Positions 45,601-56,912 of a DNA stretch of 64,000 bases are shown in pieces. The notes under the pieces were generated by a model. It did not search any database. It was given only the letters and a program-made list of their open reading frames with translations, and was not told where the DNA came from. This stretch comes from Shinisaurus crocodilurus (taxonomy: Eukaryota > Chordata > Lepidosauria > Squamata > Shinisauridae). A program made the position numbers and the translations under genes. How positions within the stretch are numbered: the first letter of the stretch is position 1; each line of letters begins with the position of its first letter. The stretch spans positions 81,127,691-81,191,690 of the forward strand of contig CM037877.1 in NCBI GenBank assembly GCA_021292165.1, given 5' to 3'.

Positions 45601-46328
45601 AGTCAATATGCTACTAATATTATACAGGAATCTGAAAATATGCAGGAGAATCATAGCCCATGGTTTATAGGATCACCTGATAAGCAATCACCACTTGCAT
45701 GTACTTCTCCATTTGATTTATCATTTGGTACAGAATACACTCTTCAAAAAGGTGACATGAACATTTCAGAATCTAACACTATTGATATAAAAGCTGAGGT
45801 GGCAGAATGTTCTCAAGTAGATCAAGGTTGGGGATGCCTGTTGTTAGAATCAGATGGGACTCCTGGATCTTCATGCACTTTGAAAGGATTTGAGTATGAA
45901 ACAGATTCAAATAATATTAAATCACCAGCTGGTGGCAGTGAAATTAACAATTCAGAATCTAAAGCTACTGATGTCAAAGTTGAGGTTGCCAAATGTATTC
46001 AAGAAGATCAAGGCTGGGGATCACTTTTGTTAGAATCTGATGAGACATGTGAACCTTCATATGTTTTGAAAGAATTTAAACCTGAAAATGATTCAAGTAA
46101 AACTGATTCATCAGCTGGTGGAAGGCGAAATGAATCTTTCAGAATCTAAACCTAGTGATGCCAATGGCAAGGCTGGGGAATGTTCTCAAAAGGTTGAAGA
46201 TTGGGCATCTTTGTTGTTAGAATCTGAAGTGACTCCTAAGTCTGCTGACTCTTTGAAAGAGTTTGAGTATGAAACAGAATCAATTCAGATTGATTCACCA
46301 GCAGGTGGAGTCATAAGCATGGCCAATG
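39688..46328 (+). CDS. PRUNE2: PRUNE2 giant exon (DHHA2 end plus long acidic disordered region); one frameshift
   Basis: Acceptor TTAACAG ends at 39687 and donor GTGAGT starts at 46329. The exon enters in phase 0 with ICCELEECQNPCLELDPLEY, finishing the DHHA2 domain by about 39850. Then SNSRTSSTEAVAGSAPLSQG-like and SPDSGLATIRSSRSSKESSV words are nearly identical to human PRUNE2. The remaining about 2,000 residues are acidic, Ser/Asn-rich, low in hydrophobics and mostly disordered. Single tryptophans recur in acidic/serine settings (SSEWWNVEK, NLDLWNAHV, DPDLWTDVE). The 3' end has three 186-bp repeats. An extra base at about 46123 gives a stop at 46147-46149 in the entry frame; the downstream frame to 46328 fits the next exon's phase. 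The ATG at 39817 is internal, not the protein start. Long-form PRUNE2 is a neural protein linked to BCL2/BNIP2 family and AP-2 biology. Confidence 0.95.
45751..46309 (+). repeat. PRUNE2: Three tandem 186-bp coding repeats in PRUNE2
   Basis: Units 45751-45936, 45937-46122 and 46124-46309 are each exactly 186 bp (62 codons), diverged in sequence. Each contains a pattern like NxSES, then DQGWGxLLLESD, then FEYETDS and SPAGG (variant in units 2 and 3). One additional base lies between units 2 and 3. Human PRUNE2, as recalled, shows a single DWEVETDNSDLPAGG-like segment at the corresponding exon end, so the triplication looks specific to this lineage. Confidence 0.88.
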
Positions 46329-46790
46329 GTGAGTAATTAGTGCATTTACTTATCAAACAAGTTTGCTAGACAAATAAAAATATAGATGTAGGAGATACAG
46401 TATGATGCCGATATACAGGACCGTATTATAGTTGCATTTCAGGAATTCAAAGCTCTGTGCTTGAATATTTCAATTGTAATCCCTGTCTAATGCAGGCAGT
46501 ATTGATTATTATTACATTCTGCATACTGCCAAAGGAAGAATCAGATTTTGTTCTCAGCTGTATGTATCACAATATGTAATACAAAATGTTAGATTTATGT
46601 ATTTTTTACTGCTGTAAATCATCTACAATACTTTGTGTTTAGGTAAGATACTAATTCATTAAACCTAACCTATGCAATTTAAAAAAAAAATAGAATAGGA
46701 GCTGTGTAAATCAAATAGAACATTATTTTGTTTTTAAAATGAGCATGAGCAACGAGTTAACTGCTCTAAAATGGTTGTGTTTCATTTCAG
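46329..46790 (+). other. PRUNE2: PRUNE2 intron (462 bp)
   Basis: GTGAGT donor and TTTCATTTCAG acceptor. Short, AT-rich, with an A-run at 46680-46690. Phase 1: the split codon joins G with AA (glutamate). Confidence 0.9.
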
Positions 46791-47598
46791 AAGCTGCCTA
46801 TGGTGCATTTAGTAATGATGATAAAGGGTGTAAGTTCGCAGTTAGAACAGAGATGACAAGAAATGAAAGCAAGGAAGAAGATATAAAATTAAAGGAAGCC
46901 AAAGATCAGTCTTCAGTAGAGATGGATTATGTCCTCATTACTGGTGAAGAAAATGTATCTTTGAGGAAGGATATCTTGGTAACACGAGAAAGCAATTTCA
47001 CTTCACAGGAAGCTTCAGCAGTTGCAGAACAAACGGATTCTCTTGAAACCTTTTCAGCAGACTCCGCAGATACATTTCAGTCAATCTCCATAATAAATGA
47101 AAGTGAAGGGCAGTATAGTCTGGATACTGAATGGGATTCTTTTTATTTAGCACAGAAAAGTTCTGCTGTTGTGCCTCAAAAATTGGGAGATGAAAAGAAA
47201 TCACCCAGAAGCCCTGTGCAAGATCAGGAATGGACAATGGTGGGCCAAAACGGTGTGGATGATGTATCACCTGAAGAAATCTGTAGCAGGACAGACACAA
47301 TAGAGTCACTGTCTAGACATTCTGTTAAAGAATCAGAAGATCTTTTAAGCCAGGAAATGATCTCTGAGACACAAGCTGAAACCCAAGTAGAGAGAAAGCC
47401 TCACAAATCATTGGAACAAGAGGACGAGATTTCACACAATAGAGGGACAGATGCTCTTTTATTGCAAGTTGTTGCTGGTGATGGTGAATTGGACGTCCAT
47501 TCACGACAGTGTCCTGGAGATGGCATGGTAACAGAACAAGAAATGGAAGAGGAGACCCAGTTTGTTGGCAGTGAAAGAAAACTCAGTCATATAACAGG
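46791..47598 (+). CDS. PRUNE2: PRUNE2 exon after the giant exon (acidic region)
   Basis: Acceptor ends at 46790 and donor GTAAGG starts at 47599, giving 808 bp. It enters completing a phase-1 codon and leaves in phase 2. It encodes EAAYGAFSNDDKGCKFAVRT through MEEETQFVGSERKLSHITG. Matches to human PRUNE2 (by memory) include MDYVLITGEEN against MDYILVNREEN, SPVQDQEWTMVGQ against SPAQDQSWMFLGH, and EMEEETQF against EMEEETEF. Acidic and disordered. The next human exon continues toward the BNIP2/CRAL-TRIO (BCH) domain, which is not in this window. The ATG at 46739 that opens the longer frame is intronic. Confidence 0.93.
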
Positions 47599-49811
47599 GT
47601 AAGGACAAGCTTGTTTATTACATTTCTGATTTTATTCTTTATGAATTTAGTCCAAATGGCCACAGATCATCCCAGTATTCCCAGATACATACACAGATAG
47701 GGTTGGATACAAATTTTCACTAGTGGAAAGTGTGCAAAGTGGGGCACCCAATTGTTATGGATTCCCCTACCTATTGTAGTCTTCCATATCATATCCCACA
47801 CTATTCTAGAGAGTCTCCCCAACCTTCAGGAGCAGATTTTCAGGAGCAAAGAGGCCTGTAGTGTATAGGGGTGTGACATCAGGTGTGACATCTTGTACAA
47901 GAGGAAGTGCTTTCCACTAGTGAAAAGCCACCACCACTGCATATAATTCTTAGACTTCATACTATTTTTTTCAAATTAATTTCTAATGTTCATAGTTTAA
48001 AAAAGGGATCCTGTGAATATTTTTTCTTTCCTCACCGGACTAAGCTAGCTCATCTTGATAGCTTTTCCTACACAGAGTGCAACTACATATAATGTTGTGT
48101 TTGGTGCATTTGGTGTTATATTCTCCTTATCACAAACACCTTTTCACTCTCCTCTGCCCAACTGGCACACTTGCTTCTTTTCCCACTGTAGGGATGTATT
48201 GAGTATCCTGAACCAAAATATGAATATTCAGTGTTGCCAATAAGAGTCTTGAACAGGGCCACAGATTACAAGTGACCAATGGGATGGGGTGGCTAGAGTT
48301 CAGGTGGGTTCTCATAAGGCCGGGAGTGCACCCTATAATGTTTTCCTTCTAGTTGAACAGGGTTGTCCCTGTCGTCATCCCCCCATTCCTGTTGGCAGTC
48401 AATGGATAGGCAGTTTGCAGATAGCTTTTGCCAATCTACAGAAAAAAATGACCCTGGGTGAGCAACAACAACAACAAAAGTGACACTTGGTGAGCAGTAG
48501 CTAACACCTTTAAATGCCACAGTTCACCTGGGACAGCCCTGATTTTTTGGCTCCTGTTCCAGATGAATCACAGAGTAAGTCCTGACTTTCTTCTTTTGGC
48601 AAGGCCCCCTTTTTTTTCGCTCACTGAGCTGATGGGAAGGGGCCTGCTTACATCTCCTCCTCAGCATGTTATCTATGGAATGTCAATTCCCTTCTTTTTT
48701 GTTTCCCTTTTTTTGGTGGATCCTTGTGTCCCCAAAATGGTGCCATCCACACAAGATTTGCCCCAAGATCTGCAGAAGTACAACATATCTTTAGAAAAAC
48801 AATTGTAAGGCAGGTGGGAAACCTCAGGAAATAAGCCCAGTGCACAAAGTGGCCATGAAATAGTGACTGGTTGTTGTGGGGGGGAAAGAAGAATGTGTGG
48901 GAGGAAGAATGGAATGGAGTGTCCTGGAAGAGGGCATGGCTGACTGAACAGCAATACTCCATGCTAAAACATTTTGTCGCAGCGCAGGTCCCATTTGTAC
49001 CCACTTAATGTATACTGTTATTTATTAAAATGGTTTTGTACTGCCCTTCATCTTAGATCTTATGATGAATGACTGACCTGTCCCTCTACCCCAGTCCAAA
49101 TACTGGATGCTAACACACCTCTGTTCACCCCATCCATATTAGGAAAAGAGAGGCTTTGTTTGAGGTATGGAATAGGAGCTGCTTGCTGTTCCCCTCTCAA
49201 GCACATGTATGTATCTGATGGCTGCAGCAGAAGTCAAAGGGTAGGGTGGAGGTAAACCAGCAAAGTTGGCATGACAGTCTTTATCATTTGTATGGGTGAC
49301 AGTATAGAAAATGGCTCTGGGAATAGATACAGTCTTCAAGAGGGAAAGTCCAGTCCACACTAAAAAGAAAAAAAAAAAGAGGGACCGTCTTTTACTACCT
49401 ATAAGTAAGCATGAAGTGTTATGGCTTTCCAGGGTAAATATTATTTGCATTCCTATAGCCTTAATTTGCCCTTTAATATGCCACACCTGATATGTACCCA
49501 ACGTCACCAGCTATGTTGTACAGACTTGATCTTCTATTTGCAATGTTTAAAATCACGTGGTTCACATGCAAACTTGCAGAAAGCTTGCCCACTATTTTGT
49601 GACACTTCCATTGGTCCTAACAAAGAGATTTCCCTACTGTGACTTTTGGATGCAAACTTAATGGCATTTGCAACACTTGAGGTGTGTGTGTGGGCAGGGA
49701 AAGAAGTGATGTATGTGCATAGCAATGATTTGGACAACTTTCCTCCTCTTCCCTTAAATTGTATTCATCCATTCATTTGTGAAACAGACAACTTGTGCAA
49801 ACTGCACTTGG
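47599..49811 (+). other. PRUNE2 intron (start of large intron), nothing specific seen
   Basis: No exon with motifs matching the next part of PRUNE2 was found. Contains an A-rich run at 49363-49379. Small ORFs lack support. Confidence 0.6.
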
Positions 49812-50060
49812 AGAGATGATGTAGTAGTAGGGTTAAGAAATTGATCTACATATTGGGAAGTCCCTGATGCAAATCTAACAGTATAACATGCAGTGTAGTG
49901 CCTGAGAAGTCCCTAATTCAAACCTTACCCCTGTCATGAAGTACCTAGTCTTAGGCCATCTCTCAGCCTCAACCCCACATCTGCAATATGGAGATATAAT
50001 ACTACTCTAGGTGGAGATAATGCAGGTGAAGTATTTTGATTACTTTAAAATCACTATCCA
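49812..50060 (+). repeat. CORE/MIR-like SINE, diverged
   Basis: TGTAGTAGTAGGGTTAAG (A-box-like), CTAATTCAAACCTTACCCC (B-box-like), GGCCATCTCTCAGCCTCA, CTGCAATATGGAGATATAAT and a decayed GAAGTATTTTGA tail occur in MIR order. Old and diverged, weaker call. Confidence 0.5.
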
Positions 50061-50225
50061 AATGTTAACTATAATTGCTAATATTGCTTTTGAGTTCCTG
50101 TCTGCAATTTGGCTTTGTGTTCATTTTCAGAATGCAGCACAGAATACCCAGCTGTAATTCTCCCCAAAATCCTGCTTAATGCAACTTGCCCCTGCGCACG
50201 CACGCACGCATGCACGCACACACAT

Positions 50226-50261
<36 letters not shown>

Positions 50262-51469
50262 AGTACCTCTGACCAGCTGGCTGGGTCACACTCTTTGACC
50301 GGTAAACCCTGACCCCTCACCTTAGGTGTGAGACAATAGTTTATGTTTACTCAGTGCCGAAGGAGATGTACACTCTGCACCTGCTCAGATGCACTTCATT
50401 CTTAATTATTATTCAAGTACCTAGGCTGCTGAGTGCCATCTATAGACCTACCAAGATCCATTTGCCCAGGTGTTCCTTTTTCCTATTGTGAAATGTTGGA
50501 GGTCGTGGTAACCTGGAGCAATGTAAATATCCAGGCCTGGATGAGGAACTCAGTAGCCGTAGCCTGGTGCAATGTGAAACAGCTAGCTTGGATTATGTTT
50601 TAATGAGGGAAAATGATGACAATGGATTAGGCCAGACCCATGCACAAAGAACTTTGGGGCCATGCCTGCCAGACAGTAAGAGAAAAGGGCAATGGCATTC
50701 CTGTCCTGCTATATATGGGGCATATCCAGGATTAGGTTCCAGCATCAAAATGAAAGTTGTAACTTTGGAGTGACTCTTACTTGCCTAATCTTATAGAAGT
50801 TTGAGTGTAAGTAGAGTTTAGCACAAAAGCGTCACATCAAAGATGGACGTGTATCATGGCAGTCTGTTAAATTTGACATTCAGTATGGTCAGCAAACTGC
50901 TGAAATGCAATTGAATACCGTGGTCTTTTTCTCATTCAGAACTTGAAAATCTGAAATCCCCCCCGCCCCATTTAACCATGTGTTGACACTTCTTGAGTTT
51001 GAGGTTCAGTGTGAATTTTCATATCATTTACCTATAATAGTCAAAATAGCCTGGACAATCATCTAGTCAGGACAGTCATATGCCAAGAAAAATGGCTGGG
51101 ATGTTGGATCAATAGGAGAAAATTTCTAAAGGAAAATAAAAAGCAAAAAGGCTGCGGGAGAAGGGAAAAGCTGGGGTGAATTGGAGTACTGAGAGATTGG
51201 TTATAGAAACAGTGGATATTGGGGAGCAAAGAATAGGAAGAAAACGGAGTGTAATCCAAACCTCTGTTAGTGATCATTCCAGCTATCAGCCTCGGCTATC
51301 TTCTTTTCCCACTCCTGTCTCTGGGCCTTCTGTTGTGCTGTTCCTTTTAACCTCTCCATTAATTGAATATCTTCCCCTTCCAATTCCCTTTCACAGGAAA
51401 GCTTCTCTTGAACTAACCAAGTTTCAATTCAGCTGCAGCTTCACTGTCATCTAATTCTCCCTTACCTGC
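50061..51469. other. Intronic sequence with (CA)n microsatellite
   Basis: CGCACGCACGCA followed by CA run at about 50197-50258. Otherwise nothing recognised to 51469. The small C-run at 50957-50967 is low complexity. Confidence 0.45.
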
Positions 51470-51905
51470 TTTCCCCCCCCCCCCCATATAGAGATTGATC
51501 AGCCCCGAACAGGGATTGAGTGAGTGGCATGCGGCGGACCCCAGCAGCTTCCCTGTGCGCTCCTGCCAATGCAGGACATAGGCAGGAGTGTGCGTGGGGA
51601 AGCTGATGATAGCTGCACCAAGTGCCGCTTGGGCACTTGGCTGGCTATCATTGGCCAGAGCCCCTTGGCCAGAGCAGCAGCCCTTGTTTGCCACTCTTGC
51701 CAAGGGGCTCTTTGCCTTTTTGGCTTGTAAGAGGGTTAGTGTGTCGTCCAGGTTTGGACAACACACTAAACCTGCTAGGCTTTTCTTAACCCTACAACAA
51801 GCCATGGCTTAGCAGTGCGGTTTATAAGCCACACCAGGTTGGCTTATAAACCACCCCACAGGGTTCAGACAACGTGTTAAGCCACTCTGCCACTTAACCT
51901 GTCAT
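51470..51905. repeat. GC-rich hairpin-bearing block, probable non-autonomous DNA element
   Basis: Composition shifts to GC-rich at 51485-51730. A strong hairpin TTAGTGTGTCGTCCA/TGGACAACACACTAA sits at about 51735-51768, and GGTTCAGACAACGTGTTAA near 51860 is a diverged copy of the same word. Palindromic words such as GGCTTATAAACC also occur. Ends and target duplication were not defined. Confidence 0.4.
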
Positions 51906-53339
51906 GCAAACTCAGTCCACGTATCTACCCCCCACTATAATACCCTCTGCCCTGCTGTACTCTTCTTCCTGGCACCCCATTGCTCCTTCTTGTCCTCCTA
52001 AACACATACAAAACCCTCACCCTCCAATCTGTTGGGAGTTTTATATGCGTTTAGGAGGTCCCACCACTTCTCAGTATCTAGGACTTCACCCTTGGTCCTC
52101 CAAGACAGGACGAAACCAAGTTTGGGTTTATTTTGGTGTGCATATGTGTACGGTAGATGGTCACATCTACCCTACAGATGGAGGCTGCTTCCCCACCCCC
52201 TACTTGGTGGTACAGTAGCTGCAATCCACTTATGCTAATGGGACCTCCAAAATGGGTGTGATATACTAATTTTGTTAAGGTTGAACACTTAATTTATATT
52301 ACAATTCTGAATTAATTTACTTGGATAGATTTCATTGTCTTTTTTCAAGAATAGTGCTCTTTTTAATTGTGGTCTTGGGATCAGATTCTAATGGTGTGCT
52401 TTAGCTGCAGTTGAAGTAGTGCCCCCCCAAAAAAATAATCCCAGTAAAAGAATGATGAATGAATAGAAATGAGATTGCTTTCTAGGTAGAAGGTTGAATA
52501 TAACCCAGCATGAGAATAATTAAATGTTTCTTCATGTTATCTTCCATTCTTTGGCATAACTTTCAAGAAGGTAAATGCCCACCTCAAGGCACATTATATT
52601 TTCACACATCACTTAAGAGCTTACAATAGTAATTTTGTGGTAAGAGGGCTCAGTAATCATAGGGCAAGGTGGCTACTGGATAGTGGGTACATTTGTTTCT
52701 CAACTGTGAACCAACATAATCTAGTATCTTGATAGTTTTTATGGACTTTCACCCAAAAGCTCGTCCCACAGGGTTTTCCACAGAAACTCTCAGATTCTGT
52801 TCCCCTCTATTCTGTATGCACAAAGAGACTTGAATATGCCACCTAGTTTGTTGCTGTGTTACCCAGTTCCACATTACAAAATGACTTTTAAAATAGTTGA
52901 ACTGAAACAAATAATGTAAAACATGTCAAAATGTTTATGCCATATATATATATATATATGTATGTATGTATGTATGTATCCTGGAAAAATTGGGTTTGGT
53001 CTGTTGGGTTGATTAGAAGTTTGCTTATTTTTTTTATCTTTCTCTCACTGTAATGTTTTATTCCATCTTTGGAAAGGAAGAGCAGCTGATTTTCTTAATA
53101 AGTGTGTGAATGTTATATATACAATCATAATTTGCAGATAAATTCTAGTGCCACTTAGAGCTGCTGTAGCTTCTGGCATATACAGCAGGGTATCCAAAGG
53201 CAGGTGATCATCCTTATTTAGAAGTACCACTAGTCATGTGACCAGGAAAATGGTGGAGATCTGTATTCCTAGTAAGCTGCTACAGAAGGGAGATGCTGAC
53301 ATGAAGTAATAAAGCATCTTTATTATTTTTCACATTGGA
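51906..53339. other. Intronic sequence with TA/TATG microsatellite
   Basis: TA run then TATG repeats at about 52943-52979. No exon or transposon recognised elsewhere. Confidence 0.45.
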
Positions 53340-53660
53340 AAATAGCCTTCTAAGCCTCTAGAAGGTAAGCACATTTTCTTTGTACTCTGAGATCGAGGAG
53401 GATCACGCATTTCTACTTAACAGCTCTATTGTTGCAGTTATCACAGAGGGATGGTTGCGTAGAGAAGCGGGGCGAGAGAGGAATATTTGTCAGCAGGATG
53501 CAAAGCATCAACTGCCTCATTATGGGAAAATTAGGCAGCTGTGTCTTAATTCTGTCACATCTTTTTATGAAGGGAACTGTACATTCATTCGACGGATTTG
53601 TCATGTCAGGAAGTGGATTTTTTTTTTTTGTAATTAGGAAACAAAACTTTACTGTGTGTT
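53340..53660. promoter_or_regulatory. Repeat-free, mixed-composition stretch: candidate conserved non-coding element
   Basis: No repeat motif is recognised, and composition is balanced compared with the AT-rich neighbours. It contains CACAGAGGGATGG, a CpG-containing GCGGGGCGAGAG patch and TTAGGCAGCTGTG (E-box). The short ORFs on both strands are unsupported. Regulatory function is only a suggestion; conservation was not tested. Confidence 0.2.
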
Positions 53661-54008
53661 TAATTGCATAATACTCTTCATTACTGTCATTTGGTTGTCT
53701 GCATAGCTTTCAGAGTAGAGGTGTGGGAAGGGGATAAAGGCACTGCCACTCTCTGTCTGGGCTAAAGGCTTGTTTAACTAAAGGAGGGCACTAAAACCAT
53801 TTGAGACCAGTTCAGCCTGACAGCAGAGTAATAGACAAGTGCACCGTTTTTGATCCTTCGCTGTCAAGTGAAGCAAATGACATTTCTTTCTTGAAGCATT
53901 CTCCTAGAGCATTGTAGTGAGAAAAGATCTTGTAACTATTCAAGAGAGAACTGGGTTTCAAATGGACAAAGAACAGAAATACAAGGCTTGGAAAGTTATG
54001 AGCGCACG

Positions 54009-54039
<31 letters not shown>

Positions 54040-55261
54040 ACACATATATATATATGGAAACACTTCAGGTAGTTAAAGAAATCATGCTGCTGTGGCCACA
54101 CAGATATGACGGGTTCTAAAAAATGCGGTAATTAAAACATTGGTGGGAATAAGTGTAAAGGGAGATGCACTGACAGTGTTGTTATTGTGAAGTGTAATGA
54201 ATTGGCCAGTATGAATTCCTACAAAGCAGCGTTGTAAGGAGCGGTGGGTAATGGGGTAAAGAGATCAGTATTAAGCTTTCTTAAGCCACGAGAGGCTGAT
54301 GTGATTGTTTGTATATAATGTTGGGCCTGGAGGAGTCTGCGTTTCAGGGCTCACTTCAGCTATTGTACAGCCCTTGTTTGTTGCTGTTCAGTCTTAAGTT
54401 CCTGGTCTGTAAAATGGAAGTAGTAATACTATGAGGCTGGTATAAAATGAACCAGACTGTAAAGCACTCAATAAAATTATAAATGACAATCTCCCCAGAG
54501 AGAACGCTGCGATATCTGTTTTGGCAAGGCATCAAACATGAAACGGAACCCTGTTTTTGTTCTAATTGTAAAGAAAATCAAAGTGTCTCCTACATTTTGG
54601 TGGGGCAAAGAGGATATTTGCATTCTTTCCCAAACCAGGCCACGGTTATAATCTACTCCTTTGTTGTACTGGGACAGGAGGTCAAAAAGCCTATAAAGTT
54701 GCATCCTTTTATATGGTTGCTGCTAATCATACTGTTGACCCAAATAAAGCAGCTTGTTTTATACATTCTATTTTTTAAAAAATTCCAATACTTTTCAGCT
54801 GATGAAAGCTGTTTGATTCCTGCATAAGATTCAGTTTATTTCATTTTATTTATTTCATTTCTATACTGCCCAATAGCTGACGTTCACCCCCCTTCAACTG
54901 ACACAGCTCCCTCTCTTCAAAACTCTTATCATATCATATTCAGGCTCCTGCAGCTTCCACATTTTTAGCTTTGGTAAATCCCAACTTGACCCACTTATAG
55001 CCACTAAAAATGCTGTTGCTAAGATCACTTCGCCGGTTAGTGCCCTTGATTCTGCATCCCTTACTTTACGATTGGCTCACTGTCCCCCTCCCATCCCCAC
55101 AAAATTATGGTAACATATACACCTTCTTTCCCATTTTAGGGGTTTTCAATGTATATCAACCTACTTATTGTGTTTCACATAGTACTATACCGTCTATACG
55201 TCTTACTCTTACTGCCCTGGATCAACAGCCTGTTAAAATTATATGCCTTGGACAGTTTAGA
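53661..55261. other. Intronic sequence with (AC)n/(AT)n and an old CORE-SINE 3' piece
   Basis: AC run and AT run at about 54005-54052. A MIR-like 3' part at about 54370-54480 reads GTTCCTGGTCTGTAAAATGG and CTGTAAAGCACTCAATAAAA. Near 54838-54885 a TTTATTTATTTC run resembles an antisense LINE tail. No exon found. Confidence 0.5.
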
Positions 55262-55419
55262 CTGACCTTCCCCAACCTGGCACCCTTCAGATGCGTTGGA
55301 CTACAACCCACATCATCCCCAGCCAGCATGATTCCCATTGAATATTGTTGGCCATGCTGGCTAGGGATGATGGAGTTGTAGCCCAACATATCTGGAGGGT
55401 GGCAGGTTGGGGAAGGCTG
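55262..55419. repeat. Palindromic hAT-like foldback element, family A, copy 4
   Basis: Left CTTCCCCAACCTGGCACC and right GGTGGCAGGTTGGGGAAG are complementary. Inner parts CATCATCCCCAGCCAGCATG and CATGCTGGCTAGGGATGATG are also complementary, giving a nearly full-length foldback. A target duplication is not evident at this copy. Confidence 0.7.
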
Positions 55420-56221
55420 TTCCACACTAATTTCTTCAGTGTTCTATATAGTATAAGCTGGGGTAGGCAACCTTTTGAGCTGTGGGCACATTTGGCAATT
55501 TGAGAAATTGTCCTGGGAACCACCACAAAATGGCTGCCTTGGGAGGAATGGGAAAGGAAAACTAGACGGCTAGAGGTGAGAGAATAAGCCCACCAAGGCA
55601 TACTTTTTATTCATATCTATCATTTTCTTTCCTGTTTCTAGAGGTACAGGATTTCCCAGCTAGGGTATTCTTAGGATGCCTACCTCTGTAATCCTCCAGT
55701 TTTTTTGCAATTGTGCTCTTATACTACAAACTGAGGTTCCTTTACATTGGATATGATGCATAATGTAATCAGACTGTCTTTCCTGAGGCTGACTCGAAAT
55801 GTTTTTGACTGCTTATGTATTTCAGCAGACCCTGAATAAATTTGTCATTGGATGAGTTCCCATAAGTCTCTCTGCAGCTGATTGGCTGTGTGCCAAGTGC
55901 TGCTGCTGCTCTCTTCTAGGTTTGATGCTGCCTGTTTCACCCATTCATCGCAGCATTCTTCTGACAATAATACCCCCATGTATAAGTTTATCATGGCAAT
56001 AGTGGCTGGCTGGTAGCCCCCTGTGACCTACCTCTGCTCAAGATTTTGCCTGGGTGTGGCAGCTTTGCATGCCACTTTTTTCCAAAGCAAGTCACCAGCT
56101 CAGTGCCAAGTTTTCTTCAGAAGGTTCATTGCCATAGCCACTATTTTGCCCCAGCAAAGGAAACGTCTTCATCAGCATGACTTCATCGCCCCCCGTCCTC
56201 AGAGAAAGAATATAGGGGCTA

Positions 56222-56255
<34 letters not shown>

Positions 56256-56371
56256 AACAATTCTAATACAGATCACTTTTTCCTTGTTGCTAGCAGCTAG
56301 ATGGATGATTTGCCTTAACAGGCAGCTTCTTAGAAAGACAGTACTTTCTGAGCAACAGATTTGGTGCCTGA
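55420..56371. other. Intronic sequence with an (AC)n microsatellite
   Basis: AC run at about 56225-56254. Nothing else recognised. Confidence 0.4.
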
Positions 56372-56494
56372 GGTGGGGAACTTGTGGCCCTCCAGATGTT
56401 TTGGCTTACATTTCCCATCAGTCCTAGCTAGCATAGCCAATGCTGAGGGATGGTGGGAGTTGTAGGCTAAAACATCTGGAGGCCCACAAGTTGA
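56372..56494. repeat. Palindromic foldback element, family B, copy 2
   Basis: Left arm AACTTGTGGCCCTCCAGATG pairs with right arm CATCTGGAGGCCCACAAGTT. The middle CCCATCAGTCC / GGATGGTGGGAG matches the other foldback copies. Confidence 0.65.
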
Positions 56495-56829
56495 CCTAGA
56501 GGAATCAGGTTTTGTCCCCCTGTGATTTTAGATGTTATTTGCTTCCTCTGAAGCATCAGAAATGGAAAAGGTCTCAACAGGAGATGAGATACTATGAGCA
56601 ATTCATATATTATTGGATTATCTTCCACATGGTTGAATCTCATGCTACTCTAGTAAAGTCTGTAAAGAAGAACCATATGGTTCAGGCAAATAACATGGTT
56701 CCTTCCCATGTCAAGGGAACCTCCAAGGATGGGTGACACTGGCATAGGAAGGAACCATATAATTTGTCCGAGCCACATGATTATTTATAGATGTTACCGT
56801 GGGATTCAGATATATGTTAACATATATAT

Positions 56830-56912
56830 TACCCTATCTAAGAGACAATTCATGCTTTACATACATTATATTACTACTCCAGTAATGCATGAATTGTCTC
56901 TTAGATAGGGTA
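56830..56912. repeat. Perfect 26-bp inverted repeat (hairpin, 31-nt loop)
   Basis: 56830-56855 is exactly the reverse complement of 56887-56912; the left arm begins TACCCTATCTAAGAGACAAT. Both ends are TA, so it can be read as a 79-bp mariner-type MITE with 24-bp inverted ends (56832-56910) flanked by TA. It could also be a recent inverted duplication or a hairpin RNA source. Perfect arms in old intron suggest recent origin. Confidence 0.8.

Noticed and set aside
39817..46149. A 2,110-codon ORF as a complete single-exon gene
   Set aside because: Coding continues upstream in frame to a splice acceptor at 39687, and the C-terminus is an artefact of a one-base shift. It is an internal exon of PRUNE2.
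50197..50258. Tandem repeat as a possible CRISPR array
   Set aside because: It is a simple CA/CGCA microsatellite without spacers.
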